DNA of 64,000 nucleotides. It comes from Shinisaurus crocodilurus. Its lineage: Eukaryota; Chordata; Lepidosauria; Squamata; Shinisauridae. The notes under the pieces are model-generated. The model was not told the origin of the DNA. It saw nothing but the letters and a program-made list of their open reading frames with translations, and made no database searches. The stretch's first letter is position 1, and every line of letters starts with the position of its first letter. Below, piece by piece: positions 1 through 13,100 of this stretch. Made by a program: the position numbers and the translations under genes. The stretch covers positions 128,582,274 to 128,646,273 of the forward strand of contig CM037877.1 of NCBI GenBank assembly GCA_021292165.1, given 5' to 3'.

Positions 1-2110
1 AGAAAGATAGCTGCCAAGATAGAGAAAATGATCGACATTTTCCAGTATTGTCCCGCCAAGCTGGATAGATGGCATCACCAAAGGATTGGCTTGCACTTGC
101 TGATGAAGCACTTTGGTTTTTTTGATGTTAAGTGAGAGACCAAGTTTTTCGTATGCTTCTGCAAAAGCATTTAGGATAGTTTGGAGATCATCCTCTGAAT
201 GTGCGGAGACCACATTATCATCAGCATACTGAAGTTCCACAACGGAGGTTGTAATTACCTTACTTTTTGCTTTCAGCCTGCTGAGATTAAAAAGCTTTCC
301 ATCTGTTCGATATATAATTCCCACACCGGTGGGAAGTTTCCCCTCGACAAGATGTAAAACCATGGCGATGAAAATGGCAAATAATGTTGGGGCGATAACA
401 CATCCCTGTTTAACACCTGATCCCACTTTAAATGGAGCACCATGAGAGCCGTTGTTGTCCAAAACCGTTGCCGTCATGTTGTCATGGAGAAGTCGCAAGA
501 TATTCACAAATTTATTGGGGCATCCAATTTTCATAAGGATAGTCCAGAGAGCTGTACGGTCTACAGTATCAAAGGCCTTAGCCAAATCGATAAATGCCAT
601 ATAAAGGGGTTGATTTTGCTCCCGGCATTTTTCTTGGAGCTGACGTGCAGTAAAAATCATGTCTACTGTCCCTCTAGAGGGGCGGAAACCATATTGAGTT
701 TCAGGGAGGATCTCTTCTGAAATAGATAGAAGACGGTTTGCGAGAATCCTAGCAAATATTTTACCTGCGGTTGCTAAGAGAGAAATGCCCCGATAGTTTC
801 CACAGTCTGTTCTATCACCCTTCTTAAAGAGGGTGATAATTATGGCATCCCTGAAGTCTTCTGGGATCTCTTCTCTTATCCAGATTTTTTCGATGAGTTT
901 ATGAAGATGTTGTACAAGTTCGGGCCCCCCTTCTTTAAAGATTTCAGCAGGAATCCCATCTGGTCCACTAGCTTTGTTGTTCTTCATTTGATTAATGGCT
1001 TTTTTTACTTCATCCAAAGTGGGGAGTATTGCAAGTTCCTCTTTAATTTGTTTTTGCGGGATTTGCGAAAAAATCTCATTATCCACCTTAGACTTACGAT
1101 TTAAAAGGTCATAATAATGCTCTTTCCAACGCAGTGCAATAGACTCTTTGTCTTTTAAGAGTTTGGTGCCATCTTTTGATTGTAAAGGGTTTGTACCATA
1201 GGTTTTTGGTCCATAAATGGCCCTTGTGGCCTTAAAAAAGCCCCGTGCATCATGAGATTCTGCAAGTTGTTGAATTTCTTCAGCTTTCTTTTTCCACCAA
1301 GCGTTCTTAAGTTCTCTTGTTCTTCTTTGGACCTCAGCCTTTGCGCTAGCGTAGGTTTTTTTCTTGGCAGCGCAGTTAATATCATTTTGCCATATTTGGA
1401 AGGCTTTCCTTTTTTGGTCAATTATATATTTAATCTCATTGTCATTTTCATCAAACCAATCCTGATGTTTCTTAGTTTCATATCCAATAGTTTGTTCACA
1501 AGCTGCAGTAATGGAGGTTTTCAGCTTAGACCAATGGTCCTCAATGTTGTCAGGAGGTTCCGTAGGTAGATGTTCCTTAAGAAGTGATTGAAGGTGAGTT
1601 TGCTTAATAGGATCTTGAAGGACTTGGATGTTCATTTTACGCCTTGGTTTCCTTCCTTGAAGCCTACGTTGGGGAGCAATGTTGATAACCATAGTGGACC
1701 GGATTAGTCGGTGGTCTGTCCAGCAGTCGTCGGCACTCACCATGGCCCTAGTAAGAAGTACATCGCGGCGATCTCTAGCACGGACAATTACATAATCCAG
1801 AAGATGCCAGTGCTTTGACCGTGGGTGCTGCCATGATGTTTTAAACTTATTCTTTTGTCGAAAGAGCGTGTTTGTGATAGTGAGATTATGCTCTGCACAT
1901 ATAGACAAAAGTAAGAGTCCGTTCGGGTTGCTATTACCACTCCGTCTTTTCAACGTTTCTGGCCATAAATCAAAGTCACGCTCCGACTCTTGCGTTAAAA
2001 CGCCTAGGAGATAATTTTATCCTCCTTAGGTATCTCTGACAGGAGAGTGTCCAATGGCTGTAAAAAACTTCCTGATTCATCATCAGCATTAATGTTGGTG
2101 CATAAGCGCT
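1..2110 (-). mobile_element. Non-LTR retrotransposon (LINE), copy A, truncated by the window edge
   Basis: Read on the minus strand, this is a broken endonuclease plus reverse-transcriptase ORF. Near 2000-1700 is the end of an APE-type endonuclease (HNLTITNTLF, RSKHWHLLDYVIV, DDCWTDHRLI). Near 1000-900 is the RT start (NNKASGPDGIPAEIF). Near 600-570 is motif A (AFIDLAKAFDTVD), and near 420-230 are GVKQGC and LQYADD. The frame is broken near 2010, where the endonuclease Gly-Asp-Phe-Asn region should be. The element is antisense to DZANK1 and lies in sense within the 3' part of POLR3F. Positions 1-434 match 58981-59414 at about 98% by eye. The C-terminal family signature seen in copy B resembles the I/Nimb-like or RTE-like LINEs common in fish and reptiles; I cannot fix the clade. 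Confidence 0.85.
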
Positions 2111-2111
2111 C

Positions 2112-2173
2112 AAAATAGTTACCTGTTGGTTATTGGCGAGCATAAAATAGTTACCTGTTGGTTATTGGCGAGC
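2112..2173. repeat. Tandem duplication, 30-bp unit twice
   Basis: A 30-bp segment at 2112-2141 is repeated exactly at 2144-2173 (period 32 bp). It sits at the 5' boundary of LINE copy A, so it probably marks the insertion breakpoint or local slippage there. Confidence 0.85.
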
Positions 2174-3344
2174 AGAGCTAAGCATCTGTTTCCAGGTTTA
2201 AACCAAGTGTGGTTTGTTGTAACATCTGATAAGGCCACACTGTGGTTCATTTCAACCAGGAGTGAGTAACACATGGCCTGCAGGCCACATGCAGGCCTGC
2301 CATGAATCTGTAGTGTGGCCTCCACCTGCATTCCCCCCCCCCATTTTTTTAAGAAAGGGAGAAAAAGTTACAGCTTACCACCAAAATTCAGCAGCAAACG
2401 GCTACAGGGTCCCCAAACCTTATGGATCCATGGCACATTTGGGAATTTGAGGAACTGCTGTGGGCACTGCCACAAAATGGCTCCCTTGGAGGATGTGGCT
2501 AATCACATAATGGCTGCTGTGGGGGCATCACTAGTCAAAAGAGGGAGGGGGGAGAAATAGCGAGGCTGGGAGGGGCAAATAGCAAGGCAAAGGGGTAGAG
2601 GGGAGAGAAATAGGCTGGGAGTGGAGCAAAACAGCAAGAAGAAGGGGTGAGTGGGAGAGAAAGAACAAGGCTAGGGGCCTGGAAGGGAGAGAAAGAAGAA
2701 AGATAGGGGTGGGGAAGAGAAATAGCAGGGAAAGGGGTTGTGTGAAAAGAAATAGCCAGGCTAGAGGCTGGGATTGGAGAGAGAGAGAGAGAGAGAGAGA
2801 GAGCAAAGGGGAAAGGTCTGTGTGGATGGAAGAAGATTGGGTGGGGTTAGGAAGCAACTCTTTCTATCTCTTTCTGCCTGCTGAACAGCTGATCAGCAGG
2901 TTCAAGAACAGGAAGGAGAACTTGGCACCCTTACATTTTTCAAGATTTTTAAAATTAAAAATACATTTTTGAAGGGGGAGTAGAGAGCTTTGTGGGCGCT
3001 GCTGGAGGTCTCTGCAAGCGCCCAGACATCCATGGCATGCCACACTGGAGACTCCTGCACTACAGAGGCTTAGAATGGACACATGTAGGTTGGTTTTCCC
3101 CCTTCCCCCCCTTTTTTTGCAGTGCAGGTGTGGTGGCAGGGGGAGTGCAGCCAGCGTCAGTTCCGGGGAGGTGGAATTGGCCCCCAGACTGCCCGAAGTT
3201 ATCCACACCTGGCTTAAACGATGGTTTATGGTAACCCAGAAAACCCAATTATCTAGTTACATACCATAACCATTATTTTGCAAAACACACAGTATTGGTC
3301 ACCGAGTAGAAAATGAAAGGAAATAAGTACAATGATGGCCTCAC
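2174..3344. other. POLR3F intron stretch, no gene recognised
   Basis: No host exon is recognisable, and the last POLR3F exons are not here. The stretch holds a purine-rich tract (about 2535-2860) and a GA dinucleotide run at 2777-2803. The segments at 2196-2215 and 3203-3224 are loosely inverted copies (TTTAAACC / GGCTTAAAC type). They may be the ends of a degraded foldback or MITE element. Confidence 0.5.
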
Positions 3345-3452
3345 CTTACTAATGCCTAACTCACTGATGTACTTCCACACCTCATGAGAGGATGCAAATG
3401 AGCTGTTTCTCTGTATCGTGGGGTTCTGCTTGCTTTCTCGAGCTGCTTCAGC
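3345..3452 (-). CDS. POLR3F: POLR3F coding exon 7
   Basis: 36 codons, phase 0 at both ends. The acceptor is TTTTGTAG and the donor AAG|GTGAG. The exon encodes AEAARESKQNPTIQ through SSHEVWKYISELGISK, the start of the C-terminal winged-helix segment. The next exon would begin at the VELSMEDIE-like segment and is not in the window. Confidence 0.95.
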
Positions 3453-4161
3453 CTACAAAATAAGTGATGGAAACAAGGTGTTGCGGAAAGTCAGCCTACA
3501 TTTGTGAAGAAGGGTATATTCCTAGGTTATGATTATTTTACAGACATTCATAGCATTCAGAAAGTGTTTTAACCAGAAGTTCTTCAGCATGAAATGAATT
3601 AAGTCTATTTCTTTCTTTTTACTGTTGTGTTTCAATTATGTTTTTAATTGATTTGTTTTTATGTTTTGATAAAGACACTGTTTTTATCTGTATTTTATTA
3701 TTGTTAGTCACCTTGAGTGCCATTTTTGTCAGAAAAGTGGTATACAAATTTAATAAATGAGGCTGCAATCCTATACACACTTACTTGGGCATAATCCCCA
3801 CTGAATTCAATATGGCTTACTTCTAAGTAGAGATTTATAGGATTGTGCTCTAATTCCAGATTACATTATCACTATGAGGTTGACCGTCCCAACCCCCCAT
3901 TTCCTGTTTAAAACAAATGTTACAGACCTTAAAGAGTTGCAGTAAAAAATTCAAAACTGTGTTTCATTCATTATTCTGAACACTCTCTGGTCTGTGACCG
4001 AAATAAAATTTATCTATCTATCTATTCTGAACTAGTGAAATGCCCATGATTACAATGCATGTGTGAGGGCAGAACTCCTTGAGCAATGCATACTCAAAGG
4101 ATGGTCAATGGCGGCTGAGCCACCATCAGGGTATACGTATGCGTGTGTGTGTGTGTATGTC

Positions 4162-4196
<35 letters not shown>

Positions 4197-7100
4197 ATAT
4201 TTATGTGTGGTGTGTGTCCATATGCAGTTTATGCCTATCTGTGTCTATGCGAGTGTGCCGGTGTATGCATATGTTTGTATGTGCATGTGTGTTTTATGTA
4301 TATATATGTGTGATGGGTGTGGGGGGAGGTGTTTGTGTGTATGATTTTTTGTGCCTGTGTGTGTGTGTACGTATATATGTAAAATACATTTATACATATA
4401 TAACCAAGCCGCCTTGGGTTTCTTGCAGGAAAAAAGGGGTATAAATATAATAAATTTTAAAAAAAGTATGTGTATAATTATATATAAGGCAGATGTAAAA
4501 ACCCTGGTATAGCCAGCTACATACCACTACCACGCAAATATACCCAAAAACATGGTCCGACCGTAATGGAAGAAAGACCAGCAATGAAAACAAGAAATAT
4601 TTTTTAAAAATGCTGCTACTACTTCTGGGGTTGCCTTTTGAAGAAGAAAAAAATACTGGTTGTTCCTGCAGAATCTTCCCCAGCAGCTGTTCCTGCCTGT
4701 TTCCCAGTTCATGCAACCTTGCCAGATAAGAAATAGTCAAAGAAAACTGTGAAGAGCCCCCAAAGCAAGGATCCTGTCTTTAAGTTCTTGGAATTGCTGC
4801 TTTGACATGTCACAAACAAAGAATCATGAACAAAACAAGAACACAGATGGCTGACTTACCTTAGTCTGTAGGAACTTAAAACATTGTTGGTTTAGCACCT
4901 CTACAAATTCGGATTCAAAGTCTTGGTCACTGTACCAAGCTCCTCCTGTCACAGAGCGATCAGGCTGGAGGTTGTATAACATATAGACTTTCTTCTTGGA
5001 AGCCTATTGAATGAATGGGTTCAGGTTTTGTTCACATGTTCTCCTTCATTAAGATAAAGTAACACTGGGCGAGTTCGCACGGCACGACAGCCCACCCTGC
5101 GAATAAGCTAAGCAGTGTGGGGTTATCCGTGAGCGGCCCATGGTGCACCCAAGAGACGATCAGATTAACTGTGGGTTGTTCTCCCACTCCTGCACCCCCA
5201 CGGTCCTCCAACCTGTCCTGTCTCCCCCCACCCTGCTTCGACCGTGACCTTGTTTTTGTTCCGGACTCTGGGCCACTGCCAGCGGCTCCACTGATGAAGC
5301 GGCATTTTAGAGCGACTGTCACTGGCTCATTACCCATTTTTTCTTAATTTGGGGAGGTGGCAAAAATGTGCGCAATTGAGAGTGTAATTTTTGGTTTTCA
5401 TTCGGTCTTGCTCAGGTGCGCACTTACGCCTGCCTGAAATGTGGAGTCTTCTTGGCCTTTTGGCCAAGATCAAGTGTAGTACTTACTTATTGGGAGCAAC
5501 CAAAATGCCACAAAGGATTGCGCATATCTGAGATTTTGTTTTTCTCATGCAGCTGTACTGCTATCTGTTTTTTTAAAAAAAATCTGCCTTGGAAAATACA
5601 GTATTTAGCCATTCCAGGCGGAAGCTACCACCAGAGGATTTTCTAAAATGGGACTTTGCATTCTGAGGGTTCCATTCCTTCCAACCACTAGGGAATACTA
5701 CACAATTTGGCTTCAACTAACTTTTTACCTGGTACACCACCTAAAATTAGTCTCCAGTTTTGCTAATATAAAGGCTAATGTTTCTCTCTCTGCCTACCAG
5801 GAACCTGTGTGTTTTTCTGAGAGCAAGAGGCAAGTCTGAGTTACAAACACCTTTACGTCTCCAGAGATGGGGGTCAGCCATTGTTTCACTGTCCCAGAAT
5901 GCCAGGTGTAATCCAATACCTGCAACATCTACCAGTGACTAATTCATTTTATCTGCAATCTCCATTTTGAGGTTGGGTCTAAACTGTAGACCTCATGGGT
6001 ACATATGGCCTAATTTTGGGTTTTTCTGTTCTTTCTTCACCCCCAGCTTTTTACCACCTAGCCTGATGAAGAGTTCTGGAGAACTCAAAAGCTTGCAAAA
6101 TATTTTGTGCCATCTTGGTTGCTCCTAATAAAGGTATTGCCCAAATAAAAATTTTAAGTGGCTCCCAAGTAACAGATTGTAGTTGAAGATGGGCCGTGGG
6201 TCTGAAAAGATTGAAGACTAGTAGTGTTACCATTTTGTTCAAAAAAACAAAAACAAAAAAACGATTTCCTGAGTCCTCAGTTATGATCAATACCATTACT
6301 AGAACTGTTCTTTATTCTAGAAGATTGGGACAAAAATAAACCATATATCCTGTAGGTACACTCCTAAAGGGGCTTGGATTGACTGCACCTCCCTATTAAG
6401 GGTACAATCTGAGACAATCCCAAAATTCCTAACATATAATAGGCCAGTTCACAAGTAATGGCAGCAAGTCGTGAGTTAATTCACCTCCAATTTGCCATGG
6501 TGCCTGCCGCGGTATGAGCCGCTTCTGATTTACATATGCAAATCAGCCTGATTGTAGGTTGCTCCATGATGTGCAAACTTTGAGTTGTTCATAGGTTAAA
6601 CAACCAAACGTTAACCTAACAGCTAATCCTAGGTTAACCTTTTGTTGTTTAGCCCATGAACAACTCTCAAAGTGTCTGGGTTCACAATCACACATCATTG
6701 AGCAACCTACAATTGCACTGATCAGAGGCTGCATATTCAAATCAGAAATAGCATGCACCACAGCAAATCATAGGTTAGGTTAATTAACTCACGATTTGCT
6801 GCCATTACATGCCACCCAGGTCAATGTGTGAAAAATCCCCTAGAAGAGTAGTTAGCTCACCTGCACACTCATCTGACGATACAGTTACTTTTCAAAGACA
6901 CTCAGATCCTATAATAAAAAGCCAGAGCTAATCCAATGTTTCTTTGCTCTTGCTTAACTATTATAACAGACATTATAGACTGTATCGTTCAGTTAGTTCA
7001 AAATTATGAGTTACTCACTGCTACAGACTTCACAGCTTTAATGAGTTTCTTGCTTTCCAAGTTCTTCAGGATCTTGTTGATCTCCGTTAAGGGAAGATTG

Positions 7101-10100
7101 CTTTTATACCTAATATCTCTGCTCCAGATACCTGTTTTTTTAAAAAAAGATGGAAAATTTACTCAGCTAAGTATGAGTAAGGCATCACATATTTCTGATA
7201 CAAAAGGTTTAAATTTTAATCCAGAAGCAAGTTTCCTTTTCAGTTCAACAGGTGGTTATTGATTCTGATGGTCACTTTTTGATACTGGTTGTGAAATGTT
7301 CAGATAAAGTTATTGCTACCAATTAATGTGTATGGGCCTAATAGTGATTCTCTGGTCATGTTTCATGAACGTTTTAGTAAATTAGTTGATATTGCATATG
7401 ATTGATTATGGGAGGGGACTTTAATGAGATTTTAGATCCATTGTTGGACAGGAGTACTCCTACTCGCAACATGCAAACAGTGGTGAGATCTACTACACTA
7501 TAGGTTTAGATGTCTGAATTTGGTTTGATTGCTTGGCGTATTTTGCATCCTGGAGAGAGAGGTTATACCTTTATTTCATTGGTCCATCATAATTGTTTTT
7601 GGATAGATTATGTTTTGGTTTCTTCATCTTTGTTACATCAAATTAATGCTTGTAAGATTGAGGTAGTTTTGGATCATGACCCAATTATCTTACAGCTGCA
7701 CTTTCAGATTTACCCAGGACCCCTGGTCTTTGGCACCTTAATGTTTCTCTTAATGATTAGGTATTTAAATCACAGCTCTGCTGAGCTACTGGAGTACTTT
7801 GAAATCAATGAGAGTACAGCCAGCTCTTGTACCATTGAATGGGAAGCCTGTAAAGCTTTTATTCTGGGTCGAATAATTGCCTATGTGTCTCATAAGAAAA
7901 AAACTAAATCAATGCAACAAACATATTTGAATAAGTTGAAAATTCTTATATCCCAGTTTGCTGCTTGCCCCACCCTGCAGCTTTATCAGGACTTACAGCA
8001 TGTTAAATATGAGCTGAATAATATTCTATTTCAACAGGCGGAATTTGCTTTAACTTGTTTATGCCACGTACTGTATATTGGGAACATGTCCAGGTAAGAT
8101 TCTGGCACATCATCTCTAACACCAAAAGCTTAGAAATTTTATTTCTGCTATAAAAGGTGAGTAAATATAATATACAACTCTCCTGCAGATATAAATTTAC
8201 AACCTTAGATGTAATCGAAGATCTACCTTAGATTAGTCATAGATCTGCTAGCTTTAAATAGTGACAGAACAGATGAGACCACCACTGTCTCCTTGGACGC
8301 TGAAAAAGCATTTGATAAAATTTAATGGCAATTTATTTTTGCTACTTTGAGTAAATTTGACATTCCTTTAGAATTTTTGAAGGGTGTTGAAATTTTATAT
8401 TCATTTCCGACAGCTAGAGTTATGACTAACAGGGGGGTTTCCACTTCAGAGAGGAACCAGACAGGGATGCCCACTTTCTCCTTTGATATATGTTTAGAAC
8501 CTCTGGCTTGGGCTGTTAGACAGAATAGTAGTATTCACAGATTTGTGCATGATTGTTTAGAATTTAAAATTATTCTTTACACTGATTATCTTTTATTGTT
8601 TATTTCTAAACTCTGGTCGTCTGTGCCAGCATTGATACATTTTTGTCATTTTCTATCCTGTGTCCCAAATACTACTTGCCAGCTATGGCTTGCAAGTGCA
8701 GCATGTGTTAGTATTTGGTGGCCCGGGCACTTTTACAGCATCAGAGTCTCCATCATTATTAGAAGCACTTATTGAGGCTGGTCAGGCAAAGCAACCTAAG
8801 ATCCATGCCTATACATACTTCTTATTGGTGAATAAATATGATATACAGGGTTTTAAGCAGGAATGGAATAGGGAATTAGATTGTCTCATTCTGCCTAATC
8901 AGTGGATCGCCTATACCTGTCATATCTATGGATCTCAGGCTACATCTTATTCAGAAAAACTTTTGTTTTGTGTCTATTGGACACAGCAATGTCTCTTTAA
9001 TAAGGGATTGTCTAATTCGGCTAATTGCTGGTGGTGCAATGCAGCTAATGCTTCATTTAAACATATGTTTTGGCAATGTCTAATAGTTGCTTCTTTTTGG
9101 GAGGAGGTTATTATACGGATAAATTTTGTACTGGAACAGTCTTTAATATTTGCTAATGTACACATTCTTTTAAATTATTTACCTGTTTCATGGAAATTAA
9201 CAAATGGTCAGCATAAATGGATTCTCCAAGCCCTCGACAGCTAAAACACTTATATTACAACATTGGAAGGATAAACACTCACCTCCTATAATGCAATGGG
9301 TTGAGGACCTTATAATGCTTTCAACATCTGAATGAGTGGCAGATAGATGCCACCTTCAAATGGATACTTATTTGGATATTTGGTCCACTTTTGTTGAAGC
9401 CTATATATAACTGGTAGTAAGTTGTATGTTCATATATATGCATTCCATATGTATTCATTGCTATGGGTATATACAATTTATGTATGTATATTTAAAAAAA
9501 AACTCAAAAAAAGAAAAAAAAAATTCGGATCAATGTGATTACATGTCTACAAGCTCTGGATCATGAAGCTTCTCCCCACCCCAACATTTCCCCTCTTCCT
9601 CTATTTAACAAAAACCTCTAAATAAGGCCCCTGTCCAAAACCAGCTAATCCAAAGCTGCTAAAATAACACACACACAGGTCTGAACTTCCTACAAATACT
9701 GCTTTAAAAAAAGATTCAACAAAACGTTTCTGTCTTACTAACAAACGGGCTATAAACATATTTCCTCCTCATACTTACATTAAGCAAATGGAACAGAAAA
9801 GCTGTGGGGTTTAACAGCATGACGAATTGAGGGGATTCACTCCTCTATCTTAAGGACTACTGGCCAGGAACCATTCAATGCACACACTGCTGCACAGCTG
9901 AACTGACTTTCAGAGCTTGTAGCAGGATTCGCTAGCTTTCCCAAGTGTTTTTGGATATGACTATTTATCTAATTTTACAAGATCTATGTTCTGTCCTAAA
10001 ATAATCAGTACTTACCGTATTTTTCGCTCCATAAGACGCACTTTACCCCCCCAAAAAAACTAGGTGGAAATGTCTGTGCGTCCTATGGAGTGAATATAGT

Positions 10101-13100
10101 AAAAAAAAAAAAAATTTTTTTTTTTTTACTTTCCTCTGCTGGTCCGGAAGAGCGGAGGACTCCTGGGTGGGGCGGGGGAAGCCCCTGCCTCTCAGCTGAT
10201 TTTTTTTAAAAAATATTTTTTTGTACCATACAGTAAGTGCGTCTTATGGTCCGGTGCGTCTTATGGAGCGAAAAATAGTGGTAATATATAAGCTACATGT
10301 GATCTATAACAATGGTAGGCAAATGGTGGCCATAGGCAAAATCTGACCAACCATTTCTTTCTAGAGCATGGATGTGAAAGCTGTGACCCTACAGATATCA
10401 TTAGATTCCAACTCCCAGACAGCATAGGGTCTCCTTTCCTCATTGCAAAGGTGGATAGAAGGACTGACAGCAGAGGGGAGGAGTCACAGGACCAAGCTAG
10501 TTCAGGAAGACTGCTATTTTCAGGAACATAATAATACAATATTTGGCATGTCCCTTCTGCCTCCACCTTTTCCAGCCCACCACCTCTGCAAACGCCTCAA
10601 AAATCAACACTCTTTGCTCCTCCGCTGCCACCAACCCCTTCAGGGTAACCTATTCAGACCACTCCTTTTAAGTTTTAAAAATGAAACAAGTTTATTTAAT
10701 TACAATTAAGGGTAGGGAAATAGATGTTAATAGATTCTAAACGTTGAAAACCCTCTCTCCTCTCACTATCTCTCTCAGACTTCTCAACCCTCTCTCTTCC
10801 AACTCACCCCTCTCCTCTCTGAACAGCACCACCCACTGTTTTTATAACACAGGCTTCACCCCCCCTTCTCACTCTCTCAGCCAATCAGCAGACATCTCAA
10901 CATTCCACACTCCTCTCACACTCCCTCCTCCCCTCACATACTTACTACTATAACGCTTTGCCCATGGGCAGGGGCATGACAGCAGCGTTATCCTAAAGAA
11001 GCATGACAACTGGACAGTCTTCAAATCAAGACAAAGGGAAATGAGAGATGCATGTCATTGACAAAACTTTGGTGCTGGCTATTTTTCACATTACATCAAC
11101 CACAAAACATCTTGGGCAAGTTTTTTTCCCAACGTCATTTGTCCAAGTAGAAAGAAACTTAAAGTACCTTTGGAACTGGCACTGCATTCGAGAATTAAAG
11201 TACAGTACTTCACAAAGGCTACAGTGAAGTAAACCTTAGGGAAAAAATAAACACACACTACCTTTGTTTCCTGCATCCTCGATAATCTGATACACCAGCT
11301 TCTCTTGATTGTCAGATCCTTTCATTTTACTGCAAGAGGACAAAATAAGAGGTGAACAGCTTTTGGGGTTTGAAGCCTCAAATGGATTTGATCAATGTGG
11401 AGTTAGGATGTATTTTTATCTGTAGAAAGGAACGGATATTATTAGAAGACTATGACACAGAGATGAAACCTTTCTACTAGCTTGATTTAGGAGTGTCACT
11501 TCTCCTACTGAGACTTCTCAGGTAATTTTCCAGTCGGTAATATCATGGTTATTATGTAGCAATTGATAGACATAATTGTAGCAGAAGGGAAGCAGAAAAC
11601 AGCAGAGTAGAGCATACCCAGTGTTTTGAGATTCCTTGATTCTATAGAGAAGGCCGGTGCTGCTCCTCAGAAGATCCAGCTGTCCCTAAAAGAACACACA
11701 TCCTATTAATGTTTTGCCATATTTCTATAACAATGGTTTCACATTAAGAAGCAACATGAAAAAGCCCTTAGTTATAAAATTAAATTGGATTAATTTAATA
11801 TTGTATACTTGGCTACAAAATTAATTTTGATTCCTATTAGAGTCAGGAAAAAGCAACGTTTTTCCCCTTAAGATTTTACACCTTTTATTCTTCCCTTGAA
11901 AGCCACTGCATAGATTACACTTTTAAGGCATACATAACCCTAAATTGTAATGTGTGAATATGTTTGCAGACAGGTGTAGCAAACAGGTACATTTATCAGA
12001 AAGCCCAGAGTTGCAGTTCTCTAATCTAATTTAGTGGTAGACCTGGATTTTTTGCTGTTACCGTATGTAGTATGTGGAATGGTTCCAAGGCACCAGAGCT
12101 TGCTTAAACTGGATGCAAGGTATCAGACAGGGTAGATTTGTGGTAACATAGTAAGAACCTTGGCACTATTAAGACATGCCAATTTCAATACGTAGTCATA
12201 GGGTGGCACACATAGTTGACTCAGCAAGCTACATACCCACAAGGAATTGTTACTCTCAAAGCAGACATAATAGATGGTTTAATTTCAGAACAATGCTTCA
12301 GAACCAGTCCTTTTTTTATTCCTCACCAATAGTAAGTAGCCTCATAGAAACAGGGAAATTCTTACCAAACAAAACAGGGAAATTCTTACCATAGAGAGCA
12401 ACCTATTAATGGCCATGGCCCGTTGCTGAGCTTCCATGTTGGGCATGTCATTCTGAATCACCTGGTCTGTGATGCCATGGGGAAACTGATGGCACAGCTC
12501 AATGATCCTGGGCAAAGTAAAAACACACAGGACTCACAAATACACAACTAATTTGTTCATTTAAAACACCTATATACCACCTTTCCTTAAAAAGTTCAAA
12601 GTAGCTAACAATGAGAATAATATAAAATACAATAAAAAAACAAGAACCATCATCAAGAAAACAGCAGAGATAAAAAGTCAACAGATAAAAACAATTACAA
12701 ACAAACAAACAGCTACAACAATAAAAAACACTGAGGAGAGCCATGAAAACAGTTTACTAGGAAGATGATAGTTTCCACTAAAAGCAATTAAGTCAAATAG
12801 TAAAAGCCAGACAATTCAATCAAACCTCTACAAAGCACTTTCTAAAAAGAAAAAAGCTACCAAAGAAGGGGCAAGGCTGGCCTTCCTAGGCAAGAAGTTC
12901 CAGGCCGTCACAGAAAAGGTCCTCTCCCTCATACAAATCATACATGGGATTGGGACACACAAGAGAACCTCTCTTGATTATTTGAATATGGAAGAAGGTG
13001 GACCTACCTTAAACATTACACCACTGACCATCAAAGAGGAAGTCAACAATGCCAACTGTCACCCTCTCTTTCTCCATCTGCTGCTGCGCTGCTTCACCAA

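Noticed and set aside
2531..2857. Leu/Ser/Pro-rich 108-codon minus-strand frame
   Set aside because: It is the complement of a purine-rich low-complexity tract with a GA run.
1..3340. Last POLR3F exons
   Set aside because: No segment encodes the expected C-terminal sequence on the minus strand; LINE copy A and other repeats fill the region, so the exons must lie further left.
4063..4444. Cys/Val-rich proteins near 4.1-4.4 kb
   Set aside because: Translations of the GT/GTAT microsatellite.
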